Assembly (NCBI GenBank): GCA_003543635.1
Contig: DNAE01000001.1
Coordinates: 1-9,994, forward strand
Direction of reading: 5' to 3'
Source of the DNA: Clostridiales bacterium
GTDB taxonomy: Bacteria; Bacillota; Clostridia; Saccharofermentanales; Saccharofermentanaceae
DNA length: 9,994 bases
Under the pieces are notes generated by a model, which saw nothing but the letters and a program-made list of their open reading frames with translations, did not search any database and had not been told where the DNA came from. Made by a program: the position numbers and the translations under genes. Positions 1 through 6,312 of the stretch are shown here, one piece after another. Each line of letters begins with the position of its first letter. Position 1 is the stretch's first letter.

Positions 1-100
1 CAGAAACAACCCAAACTTGCCAGCAGTCGAGCCACATGTGGCAAGGTGAGTGGCACATTATTAGGAAATGAGCTGGTGATCGGGTAGAAGGAGAGAGAAA
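1..100 (+). other. End of an upstream rightward gene or RNA, identity unknown
   Basis: This stretch precedes a probable plus-strand terminator, so it should be the 3' end of a rightward transcription unit that begins outside the window. Frame 1 is open from base 1 to a TAG at 85-87 (28 codons), but the other two plus frames are also open for 15 and 22 codons, so the true frame cannot be chosen and I recognise no protein family. The segment also holds a perfect 12-base palindrome (31-42) and an overlapping 7-bp inverted repeat (16-22 with 39-45), so a structured RNA end is an alternative. Confidence 0.25.
31..42. repeat. 12-base perfect palindrome within a larger inverted repeat
   Basis: GCCACATGTGGC reads the same on both strands. 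It overlaps a second perfect pairing, CTTGCCA at 16-22 with TGGCAAG at 39-45, and the two pairings are mutually exclusive. It could be an RNA hairpin near the end of the upstream transcript, a protein-binding site, or chance inside a coding region. Confidence 0.35.
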
Positions 101-148
101 GGGGATGCCCCCAAGTGAATTAAATCACTCTTGAGACATCCCTTTTTT
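101..148 (+). terminator. Probable intrinsic terminator of the upstream plus-strand unit
   Basis: GGGATG at 102-107 pairs with CATCCC at 137-142, directly followed by six T residues (143-148). Inside, AGTGA (114-118) pairs with TCACT (125-129) around a six-base loop, giving an extended stem with an internal loop. The orientation serves a gene lying to the left of the window. It faces the aquaporin terminator, as expected for convergent transcription units. Confidence 0.7.
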
Positions 149-155
149 ATTGCGC

Positions 156-184
156 AAAAAACGGGGTGTCCGAAGACACCCCGT
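156..184 (-). terminator. Rho-independent terminator of the aquaporin gene
   Basis: On the minus strand a perfect 10-bp stem (184-175 with 170-161) closes a UUCG tetraloop (174-171) and is followed by a run of T residues (161-156). It begins 23 bases after the aquaporin stop codon. The C(UUCG)G loop and perfect stem make this a strong intrinsic terminator. The plus-strand reading has no T tract after the hairpin, so it acts leftward. Confidence 0.93.
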
Positions 185-207
185 AATTGTTCGGTTTGAT
201 CGATCGA

Positions 208-873
208 TCACTTCTCAGAGGGCTTGATAGCCAGCCAGCAGATGGCTGCAAGAGCACCGCCCAAGAGAGGTCCTACGATGAATACCCATACATCGGGAAG
301 AGCTGCCGTGTTGAAGATCGCGGAAGCAAGGGATCTTGCGGGGTTAACGGATGTTCCCGTGAAGTGGATACCGAAGATGTGTACCAGTGTCAGGGAAAGA
401 CCGATAACGAGACCTGCAACATTGGAGAATTCCTTCTTACTCGTAACGCCGAGGATGGCGAGAACGAAGATGAATGTAAGAAGCACCTCAACGAGAAGGG
501 AGATACCGATGCTGCCGTCGTAGAGTCCGTTTGCACCGAAGCTTGTATCAAAGCCTGCAACGAGACCGAGAAGGAAAGCACCGAAAGCGCCTCCCAATAC
601 CTGAGCGATCACATAGAAGATCGCATCCTTTCCGCCGATGCCCTTATTGATCCATACTGCAAGTGTTACAGCGGGATTGATATGACATCCGGATATGTTT
701 CCGATGGAATAAGCCATTGCCACGATAACAAGACCGAATGCAAGAGCTGTCATAAGGTATGCTCCGTTTGCATTGGAACCGTCACAACCGACCGCCACGG
801 CAGTTCCGCAAGCGGCAAATACCAATACGCATGTTCCGATGAACTCGGCGATATACTTTTTGATAGCCTCCAT
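208..873 (-). CDS. aqpZ: Aquaporin Z-type water channel
   Basis: A 221-residue inner-membrane channel of the MIP family that lets water move passively across the membrane. Both half-helix signatures are present: N66-P67-A68 after an SGCHI segment, and N177-P178-A179 followed by R180. From known E. coli AqpZ spacing, the four selectivity-filter positions fall on F46, H165, T174 and R180, matching AqpZ F43, H174, T183 and R189. This points to a narrow water-selective pore rather than a glycerol facilitator (GlpF has Gly/Phe at the histidine and threonine positions). Hydrophobic stretches fit six membrane helices and the length is normal. The ATG is preceded by GAGG at 883-886, nine bases upstream. 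The gene has a probable promoter at 929-958 and a strong terminator at 156-184, so it can be transcribed alone, although no terminator separates it from purM upstream. Confidence 0.95.
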   Translation of the reverse strand: MEAIKKYIAEFIGTCVLVFAACGTAVAVGCDGSNANGAYLMTALAFGLVIVAMAYSIGNISGCHINPAVTLAVWINKGIGGKDAIFYVIAQVLGGAFGAFLLGLVAGFDTSFGANGLYDGSIGISLLVEVLLTFIFVLAILGVTSKKEFSNVAGLVIGLSLTLVHIFGIHFTGTSVNPARSLASAIFNTAALPDVWVFIVGPLLGGALAAICWLAIKPSEK

Positions 874-928
874 ACTACTTTACCTCACTTTTTATTATTT
901 CGTTAATCAAAATTAATTAACTGATTAG

Positions 929-958
929 AAGTTACACTAATATGAAAAAACAAGTCAA
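929..958 (-). promoter_or_regulatory. Candidate sigma-70-type promoter of aqpZ
   Basis: In the 106-base AT-rich gap between purM and aqpZ, the minus strand carries TTGACT (958-953) and, after 18 bases, TAACTT (934-929). The -35 matches consensus at five of six positions and the -10 at three of six. Transcription would start near 922, giving a leader of roughly 50 bases before the aqpZ ATG. The weak -10 keeps confidence low. Read-through from purM remains possible, since no purM terminator is visible. Confidence 0.4.
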
Positions 959-979
959 CAAAGTAACGTTTTTTATAAC

Positions 980-2158
980 TTAATTGTAAAGATACTCCTC
1001 GCCGTTATAACGGATGACCACCTCATTCTCGGAGCCCTCGGGAAGTCCCTCCACGTGACCCACGATCCTTGCCTCGATATTGAACTTGCCTGCAAGTGCG
1101 ATGATGCCTTCTGCGGCTTCCTCGCTGTTACAGTAGAACTCCACCCTGTGGCCGCAGTTGAACACCTGGAACATCTCCTTCATGGGGATCTCACCTGACT
1201 CATAGATGGCCTTGAAAAGGGGCGGCAATTCAAAAAGGTTGTCCTTTACGTATCTGATATTCTTACCGAAGTCGCGGCACTTAGCCTGTCCACCGCCGGT
1301 ACAGTGGATGATACCGTTGATATTGGAGCGGTAATTATCAAGGGCCTCCTTGATCACGGGAAGGAATGTCCTTGTGGGAGAAAGGATAGCCTCACCCACC
1401 GTCTGCTCGGATCCGGGGAGTTTATCCGTAAGTCTGTACTTACCGCAGTATGCCTTGTCCTCGCCGATGGTATCGGAGAAGGACTCCTTATAGTTCTCGA
1501 AGTAATACTTGGAAAGGAGCATATGTCTTGCAGCCGTAAGGCCGTTGCTGCTCATGCCGGAGTTATAGGAATCCTCATATGTGGCCTGTCCGAAGGAAGC
1601 AAGTCCCACGATGATATCACCGGGCTTTATGTTTGCGGCATTGATGATATTATCCCTCTTCTCCCTCGCAACGATGGTGGAATCAACGATGAGCGTACGG
1701 ACAAGGTCTCCCACGTCTGCGGTCTCACCGCCGCACATCTTCACGTCGATACCGAGGGCGGAAAGCTTTCCGATCATCTCATCATAGCCCTCGATGACCT
1801 TGGCGATGGCCTTTCCGTCCACCAGGTGGGCGTTACGGCCGATGGTGTTGGAAAGTGAAAGATTATTGATGGCACCGACACAGGCCAGATCGTCCGTGTT
1901 CATGACAAGGGAGTCCTGGGCAAGGCCCTTGAACCAGTCGTAGTTACCGGTCTCCTTGTACATGAGATATGCGACGGAGGATTTTGTTCCCGCACCGTCA
2001 GCGTGGAGCGCCGTGCAGTACTCGGGGTCTCCGGCAATGTCTTCGATGAGCTTACAGAATGCTCCGGGGAATACTCCCTTATCCTGATTCTTTACAGCTG
2101 CCTTTACATCATCCTTCGTGGGTGATACGCCTCTCGATAAATAAGACTCCGCCGACAT
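980..2158 (-). CDS. purM: Phosphoribosylformylglycinamidine cyclo-ligase (AIR synthase), long form
   Basis: PurM catalyses the ATP-dependent ring closure of FGAM to 5-aminoimidazole ribonucleotide in cytosolic de novo purine synthesis. Visible signatures are the N-terminal ADGAGTKSSVAY nucleotide/substrate segment (about residues 54-65), NTDDLACVGA (about 87-96), CGGETADVGDLVRT (about 142-155) and a C-terminal FNCGHRVEFY segment. At 392 residues it is longer than the usual 340-350 residue enzyme of E. coli or Bacillus. Its sequence closely resembles the roughly 390-residue form I recall from Bacteroides, including the RGVS start and the long GQATYE...GMSSNGLT region. The ATG is preceded by GGAGG at 2167-2171 with 8-base spacing. 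It lies 30 bases downstream of rnpB with no terminator or credible promoter between, so it is probably read from the rnpB promoter or from further upstream. No other pur gene is nearby. Confidence 0.95.
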   Translation of the reverse strand: MSAESYLSRGVSPTKDDVKAAVKNQDKGVFPGAFCKLIEDIAGDPEYCTALHADGAGTKSSVAYLMYKETGNYDWFKGLAQDSLVMNTDDLACVGAINNLSLSNTIGRNAHLVDGKAIAKVIEGYDEMIGKLSALGIDVKMCGGETADVGDLVRTLIVDSTIVAREKRDNIINAANIKPGDIIVGLASFGQATYEDSYNSGMSSNGLTAARHMLLSKYYFENYKESFSDTIGEDKAYCGKYRLTDKLPGSEQTVGEAILSPTRTFLPVIKEALDNYRSNINGIIHCTGGGQAKCRDFGKNIRYVKDNLFELPPLFKAIYESGEIPMKEMFQVFNCGHRVEFYCNSEEAAEGIIALAGKFNIEARIVGHVEGLPEGSENEVVIRYNGEEYLYN

Positions 2159-2188
2159 TCAAAGATCCTCCGTAGATTATAAGATAAA

Positions 2189-2547
2189 GTCTTCCGACAC
2201 GGCCGGTAAGCCGGGTTCTGTAACGACGATCATCTGTCTAGATCCAATGTTTCCACTGGATTCAAGCCATCTCCTCAAGGCCCGCGGACAACGGTTAAGC
2301 CTTTCCACGATGTTGCTCCGGGTGGGGTTTACAAGGCCGCAAAGTCTCCAATGCGCCGGTGAGCTCTTACCTCGCCTTTTCATCCTTACCTTTGCAAAGC
2401 AAAGGCGGTTTCCTTTTCTGTTGCACTTTCCTTAAAGTCACCTTCACCGGGAGTTACCCGGCACCCTGTCCTGTGGAGCCCGGACTTTCCTCACGCACCG
2501 GCGTTAGCCATACGGTGCCCGCGATCGTCTCAGCCGACTCGGAAAAC
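2189..2547 (-). ncRNA. rnpB: RNase P RNA, bacterial class A
   Basis: This is the catalytic RNA of RNase P, which removes 5' leaders from precursor tRNAs. On the minus strand the universally conserved blocks occur in order: GAGGAAAGTCCGGGCTCC (2492-2475), AGAGCTCACCG (2367-2357), AGACAGATGAT (2239-2229) and ACAGAACCCGGCTTA (2221-2207). The ends pair as expected: P1 joins GTTTTCCGA at 2547-2539 to TCGGAAGAC at 2197-2189, then a 2x2 internal loop and five more pairs. P2 joins GACGATC to GATCGTC. A 7-bp P12 hairpin sits at 2389-2405. The overall plan follows E. coli class A and not the Bacillus class B, which still fits Clostridia. The length of about 360 is normal. The boundaries are inferred from P1, with an uncertainty of a few bases. 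The gene lies between nif3 and purM on the same strand. Confidence 0.96.
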
Positions 2548-2553
2548 ACTACT

Positions 2554-2559
2554 ATTCTA
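2554..2559 (-). promoter_or_regulatory. -10 element of a probable rnpB promoter
   Basis: The minus strand reads TAGAAT at 2559-2554, five of six matches to the -10 consensus. The seventh base after it is 2547, exactly the first base of the P1 helix of rnpB, which is where transcription should start for a mature 5' end. A -35 is weak (TGTACT with 17-base spacing, three of six matches). The element sits in the 36-base gap after the nif3 stop codon, where no terminator is seen, so read-through from the upstream operon could also supply rnpB. Confidence 0.55.
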
Positions 2560-2583
2560 ATAAAAAGAAGAGATAAAGTACAG

Positions 2584-3336
2584 TTACAAACTCACCAAGA
2601 ATCGAACATCGGGGAATCTCTTTGTAAGATCATCTGCCAAGTTAGGCATGTACACATCCTCGGTCGCCTTGTGTCCCGCAATAACGGATCTTATGCCGTA
2701 TTCCTCAAGCAGCAGCGTGATATGGTGCTTGATCTCCCCCGATACCACCACATCGATACCGTTGTCGATAAGGGCCGGGATACTGTCCTCATCAAAGGCT
2801 CCACCCTGGGCGAAGACCCTTCTTACCCCTGAATTAAGGTCGTTTATTGTTATAACTCCGGTTACTTCCAGGGAGTCCTTTATCTGTTCGATGTAATCCC
2901 CCAGGCGCAGTGTCACGGGGAGATCGAAGGCAACACCGCAGGAGGTTCCCTCGAGGGGCCTTGCAGTACCCTGTTCATCTCCGATCCTGCGGGCCAGGAC
3001 CCCGTTGGAATAGGCGGGGTTCTTGTCCAGATTCGTGTGGGCGGCATAAATGGCAATGTCGTTCTTGATGGCGGATGTGAGGATCCTTCCGCAGGGATCA
3101 TCCGTGCAGACCGTATCAATGCCGCCGAAGATAACGGGATGGTGGGTTATGAGAAGGTCTGCGCTCTCGGAGATCGCCCTGTTTACTATGTCAGATGTGG
3201 CATCCAGGGAAAGCATGCAGATCGATACCTCACCATCGGATGAGCCCGCGAGCAATCCGGGATTATCATAGTCCTCCGCAGTTTCCTTCGGGAAAAGTGA
3301 TTCAAGATAATAAACGATATCCGCGATCTTTGTCAT
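2584..3336 (-). CDS. NIF3-family dinuclear metal protein (GTP cyclohydrolase I type 2 homologue)
   Basis: A 250-residue protein of the NIF3/YqfO/YbgI family, which forms toroidal hexamers with a two-metal site and whose cellular reaction is unsettled. Candidate metal ligands are visible: H65 and H66 in THHPVIF, H100 and D104 in HTNLD, and H222 and E226 in GHKATE. It is the compact form: the PII-like insert that lengthens Bacillus YqfO to about 370 residues is absent. The ATG overlaps the trmK stop codon by four bases (ATGA), with GGAGG seven bases upstream inside trmK, so translation is probably coupled. The trmK-nif3 pairing is common in Firmicutes and suggests a linked but unproven role. 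The 'GTP cyclohydrolase' name is inherited from database naming and should not be taken as a demonstrated activity. Confidence 0.92.
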   Translation of the reverse strand: MTKIADIVYYLESLFPKETAEDYDNPGLLAGSSDGEVSICMLSLDATSDIVNRAISESADLLITHHPVIFGGIDTVCTDDPCGRILTSAIKNDIAIYAAHTNLDKNPAYSNGVLARRIGDEQGTARPLEGTSCGVAFDLPVTLRLGDYIEQIKDSLEVTGVITINDLNSGVRRVFAQGGAFDEDSIPALIDNGIDVVVSGEIKHHITLLLEEYGIRSVIAGHKATEDVYMPNLADDLTKRFPDVRFLVSL

Positions 3337-4007
3337 TTAATGTCCTCCAGCATCTTCCGCACTTCCGTGTCTCCCCTCGCCCTGATCTTATATCTGTCAT
3401 CAAGACGCAGGAAATACTCGATGACGGAAGGATCGTTCTCCTTGAACTTCCTTACCAGGACGGGGCCGTAGAACTTCTCTCGGGGCGTAAGTTCGCGTCT
3501 CACGCCGTCATATGAGGTCTTAAGTATCGGATAGTAGAAGCCTCTTTCCGCCGATACCTTCTCTTCAAGTATAGCAAAACCTTCAAAGGACAAAAACTCC
3601 CTGATGAGTTCCGCCGACTTCTGGGGCTGAAGGCACCAGGTCACTTCGGAGAGCACCTCCTCCCCGGTCCTGGGGATGACCTCCTTCATGATATCGATCA
3701 TATTGTTTCCGCCCAGCCCCGCCATGACGATCACATCCCCGGGAAGGATATGGATCCCCTGAAGGCCGTCGGTACAAAATGTCTTTGAAACCTGCGAAAA
3801 GCCCGCCTCCGCAAGACATCTTTCCGTCCTTTGGGCCGGGGCTTCGTGTATATCGGTGCAAATGACCTCTGAAGCGGCACCCGTCTTGAGAGCATGGAGC
3901 GCCAGATGGCCGTGGTCCGATCCCACGTCGATGAGCCTGATCCCCCTCTTGCCCTCTACGGCCGTGTCAAAGACATCTGTTAACCTGACGGACAACTCCC
4001 CGCTCAC
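3333..4007 (-). CDS. trmK: tRNA (adenine-22-N1)-methyltransferase
   Basis: TrmK (YqfN in Bacillus) methylates N1 of A22 in tRNA using S-adenosylmethionine. The 224-residue protein opens with a Rossmann-type motif I, DVGSDHGHLA at 27-36, followed by the acidic TDIHEAPA strand end (51-58). A central MAGLGGNNMIDIM stretch and LQPQKSAELIREFL match the family's usual positions. The C-terminal part is helical and charged, as in family members. The start is GTG, overlapping the dnaG stop by four bases (GTGA), with GAGGG seven bases upstream inside dnaG. Its own stop overlaps the nif3 start. In many Firmicutes trmK lies downstream of dnaG-rpoD. Here it follows dnaG directly, with no sigma-factor gene between. 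Confidence 0.93.
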   Translation of the reverse strand: MSGELSVRLTDVFDTAVEGKRGIRLIDVGSDHGHLALHALKTGAASEVICTDIHEAPAQRTERCLAEAGFSQVSKTFCTDGLQGIHILPGDVIVMAGLGGNNMIDIMKEVIPRTGEEVLSEVTWCLQPQKSAELIREFLSFEGFAILEEKVSAERGFYYPILKTSYDGVRRELTPREKFYGPVLVRKFKENDPSVIEYFLRLDDRYKIRARGDTEVRKMLEDIK

Positions 4008-5923
4008 AGCTTGTCCCTCTTGCTTCTCAGGATCTCCCTGAGGGATTGTACCCTCATGAGCTTCTGCTTCGTCTCCTCCCTCTCCGAGGGATCCTGGGCC
4101 GCATACTTCCTGGTGAGGGCCTTCTCCGCCCTGTCAAGGGACCTGAGCCTTATATCGTATAGTGTTATCAGATACTTGTCCCGTAAGACGTTCTCATCCC
4201 GGTCCTCCTCGATCTCGTCACAGGCCTTGAGATAGATCTCCTCGGCGGGCTGACCGTTTAAGAGCATGGAAGACATGTAGTTGATGAGCATGGGCTCGTT
4301 TACGCCCTTCTCCGCATCGAAGTCCGAGAGCATCCTGGAAACTATATTACGCATATTCTCCCCGGTGAAATCTCCGGGACGGAGCACATCGTGGATATTG
4401 ACCATGGACTGATCGCAGAGCTTCTCACTGAGCCTCACCGCGTATACCAGCAGCTTCAGTTCCTGCATATATGCGATATCCTTACCGATCTTTCCGGTGT
4501 TCTCCGGCTCCTTCTGTTGTTCCTCGGATCGGTTCTTTATCTCCTGTCTCTTCTCCCTCTGGACCGCCTTCATGGACAGATCGGCCTGCTCCCTGTCTGA
4601 GAGCTTCATCATGTCGTTCATCCTGTTTAAGACGGTCATGTAATTGGCACCGAGATACTGGGCCGCGGTGGAAGCCATCTTCTCCCTTTTAAGATCATCG
4701 GTCACCCAGGATCCGTAGGTCACGATATCATCCTGATATCTGTAAAGATCCAGCTTTCCCGATTCATCGCAGTTGTCGTCATAGGCTCTCTTGAGGAGAT
4801 AATCGTCCAGGTCATGGGCATTCCTCACTATCGCCTTGAAGCTTTCCGCTCCGTTATTCTTAATATACTCGTCGGGATCCTTGCCGTCGGGAACACTTGC
4901 GATCTTGATCCTCATACGGTTCTTCATTCCCGTCATCTTATTCAGGAACTTGAGCATCATCTGTATGGCTCTGAGTGCAGCCTTCTTACCCGCGTTGTCG
5001 CTGTCGAAGAAGAAGACGGTCTCATCCGCATATTTGGAGGCAAGACGAAGCTGGCTGTCCGTAAAGGCGGTACCCAGTGCCGCAACGGCGTTATCTATCC
5101 CCGCCTGATGCATGGAGATAACGTCCATATAACCCTCGCATATGATAAGCTGCTTCGTTTTGGAGAGCTTGGCGATGTTTAATGCGTAAAGATGGTCCTG
5201 TTTCTTATAGACGACGGAGTCGGGAGAGTTGATATACTTAGCCTTATCGTCACCTAAGGTGCGTCCGCCAAAGGCGATTATCTTCCCGAAGACATCCTTA
5301 ATGGGAAAGACCAGTCTTCCCCTGAACAGATCCACGAGATTGCCCTTGCGGCTTACGGTGAAAAGGCCCGAATTCTTGAGTTCCTCCTCCGTGTAACCCT
5401 TGGCAGTCAAGTGGTCGCAAAGACCGCTCCAGGAATCGGGAGCATAGCCGATACCGAACTTCTTGATGGTCTCCGGGGAAAGCTCCCTTTTACGGGCATA
5501 GATCCTGGCGACCTTGCCCTCGGGGGAATTAAGACAGGAGAAATAGTAGTTACCGGCTTCCTCGAGCAGTTCCCTGACCCTTTCCTTGAGCTTTCTCTCA
5601 CGGTCATCGCTCTTATCGCCGGAATTGCCGTCATCCTTGACCTCAACTCCGTACTGTTCACCCAGGAACTTGACGGCCTCCGGGAAGGAGAGCCTTTCCA
5701 CGTCCATGATGAAACCGATGGCGTTTCCGCCCTTACCGCATCCGAAGCAATGGTAGATCCCCTTGTTGACGGAGACCGAGAAGGACGGAGTCTTCTCAGA
5801 ATGGAAAGGACAGAGCCCAAAGAGGTTCTGCCCAGATCTTCTTGTGAATGTTACGTATCTGCCGACGACAGATTCTATATCCGCCCTCGACAGTACTTCT
5901 TCTACTGTCTTTTCAGGTATCAT
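4004..5923 (-). CDS. dnaG: DNA primase
   Basis: DnaG makes the RNA primers for the lagging strand and for replication start. The 639-residue protein has the expected order: an N-terminal zinc-binding domain with C38, H41, C59 and C62, then the RNA polymerase core with the basic/NSP segment (KYINSPDSVVYKK, about 229-241). The TOPRIM fold carries E263 in ICEGYMD and D307-S-D309 in FFFDSDNAG as catalytic and metal-binding residues. DPDEYI at 349-354 is also typical. After about residue 390 comes a diverged helical region with a charged linker near 445-475, matching the position of the DnaB-helicase interaction domain, although I cannot recognise it by sequence. The ATG lies nine bases after the yajC stop and has no good Shine-Dalgarno, so coupling to yajC translation is likely. 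The N-terminus MIPEKTVEEVLSRADI matches the family, supporting this start. Unusually, no rpsU lies upstream and no rpoD downstream. Confidence 0.97.
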   Translation of the reverse strand: MIPEKTVEEVLSRADIESVVGRYVTFTRRSGQNLFGLCPFHSEKTPSFSVSVNKGIYHCFGCGKGGNAIGFIMDVERLSFPEAVKFLGEQYGVEVKDDGNSGDKSDDRERKLKERVRELLEEAGNYYFSCLNSPEGKVARIYARKRELSPETIKKFGIGYAPDSWSGLCDHLTAKGYTEEELKNSGLFTVSRKGNLVDLFRGRLVFPIKDVFGKIIAFGGRTLGDDKAKYINSPDSVVYKKQDHLYALNIAKLSKTKQLIICEGYMDVISMHQAGIDNAVAALGTAFTDSQLRLASKYADETVFFFDSDNAGKKAALRAIQMMLKFLNKMTGMKNRMRIKIASVPDGKDPDEYIKNNGAESFKAIVRNAHDLDDYLLKRAYDDNCDESGKLDLYRYQDDIVTYGSWVTDDLKREKMASTAAQYLGANYMTVLNRMNDMMKLSDREQADLSMKAVQREKRQEIKNRSEEQQKEPENTGKIGKDIAYMQELKLLVYAVRLSEKLCDQSMVNIHDVLRPGDFTGENMRNIVSRMLSDFDAEKGVNEPMLINYMSSMLLNGQPAEEIYLKACDEIEEDRDENVLRDKYLITLYDIRLRSLDRAEKALTRKYAAQDPSEREETKQKLMRVQSLREILRSKRDKL

Positions 5924-5932
5924 CCCAAATGA

Positions 5933-6292
5933 TTACTTCTTAGCCTTAGCGTCCTTATCCTGATTCTTCTCGCTGTTTCTGGGAATGACCGTCTCAATGG
6001 CGGACTTTCTGAAGGAAACGGGAGTATTTGCAGCTGATGTGTAGATCGTAACATCGTCCTCGCCGATGTGAGCAAGGACACCGACAAGTCCGCCGATGGT
6101 GATGATCTTATCGCCGACGCTCATCTTGGAGATCTGATCCTTAAGCTCCTTCTCCCTTTTCTTCTGGGGCCTCATGATGAAGAGCCAGAAAAAGAGTCCG
6201 AAAAGAACGAGCATGCCGATCATTCCGACCATGCTTCCGAGATCTCCTCCCTGCTGTGCTGCTGTAGTTGTTGCTTCAAGAACCAAGTTCAC
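5933..6292 (-). CDS. yajC: Preprotein translocase accessory subunit YajC
   Basis: YajC is a small single-pass membrane protein that associates with SecDF and the SecYEG translocon. Counted from the GTG start, residues 20-40 form one membrane helix, followed by the hallmark MRPQKKREKEL cytoplasmic segment (40-50) and a small beta domain around VGDKIITIGGLVGVLAHI. The tail is lysine-rich. I chose GTG at 6292 (119 residues) because GGAGG lies at 6303-6307, ten bases upstream. An in-frame TTG at 6316 would add eight residues but overlaps the dapB stop and has no ribosome binding site. In many bacteria yajC sits next to tgt and secDF. Here it lies between dapB and dnaG on the opposite strand from queA-tgt, about 1.9 kb away. 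Confidence 0.94.
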   Translation of the reverse strand: MNLVLEATTTAAQQGGDLGSMVGMIGMLVLFGLFFWLFIMRPQKKREKELKDQISKMSVGDKIITIGGLVGVLAHIGEDDVTIYTSAANTPVSFRKSAIETVIPRNSEKNQDKDAKAKK

Positions 6293-6312
6293 TTTAAACG
6301 TTCCTCCGTTTA

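Noticed and set aside
187..906. 239-codon open frame on the plus strand opposite aqpZ
   Set aside because: It is an antisense shadow: the minus-strand frame has the full aquaporin signatures, while this translation is rich in Cys, Ser and Asp with no recognisable motif, and it runs through the aqpZ terminator side with no ribosome binding site.
935..979. A purM terminator in the AT-rich gap before aqpZ
   Set aside because: T tracts exist on both strands, but no stem of useful length precedes them in the purM direction.
2176..2181. Perfect TATAAT on the minus strand between rnpB and purM, as a purM promoter
   Set aside because: No -35 is present at 16-18 bases, and transcription would start near 2169, inside the GGAGG ribosome binding site at 2167-2171, leaving a message without that site.
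2177..2383. Short open frames overlapping rnpB on both strands
   Set aside because: The segment is explained by RNase P RNA conserved blocks and helices. The predicted peptides are translations of a structured RNA.
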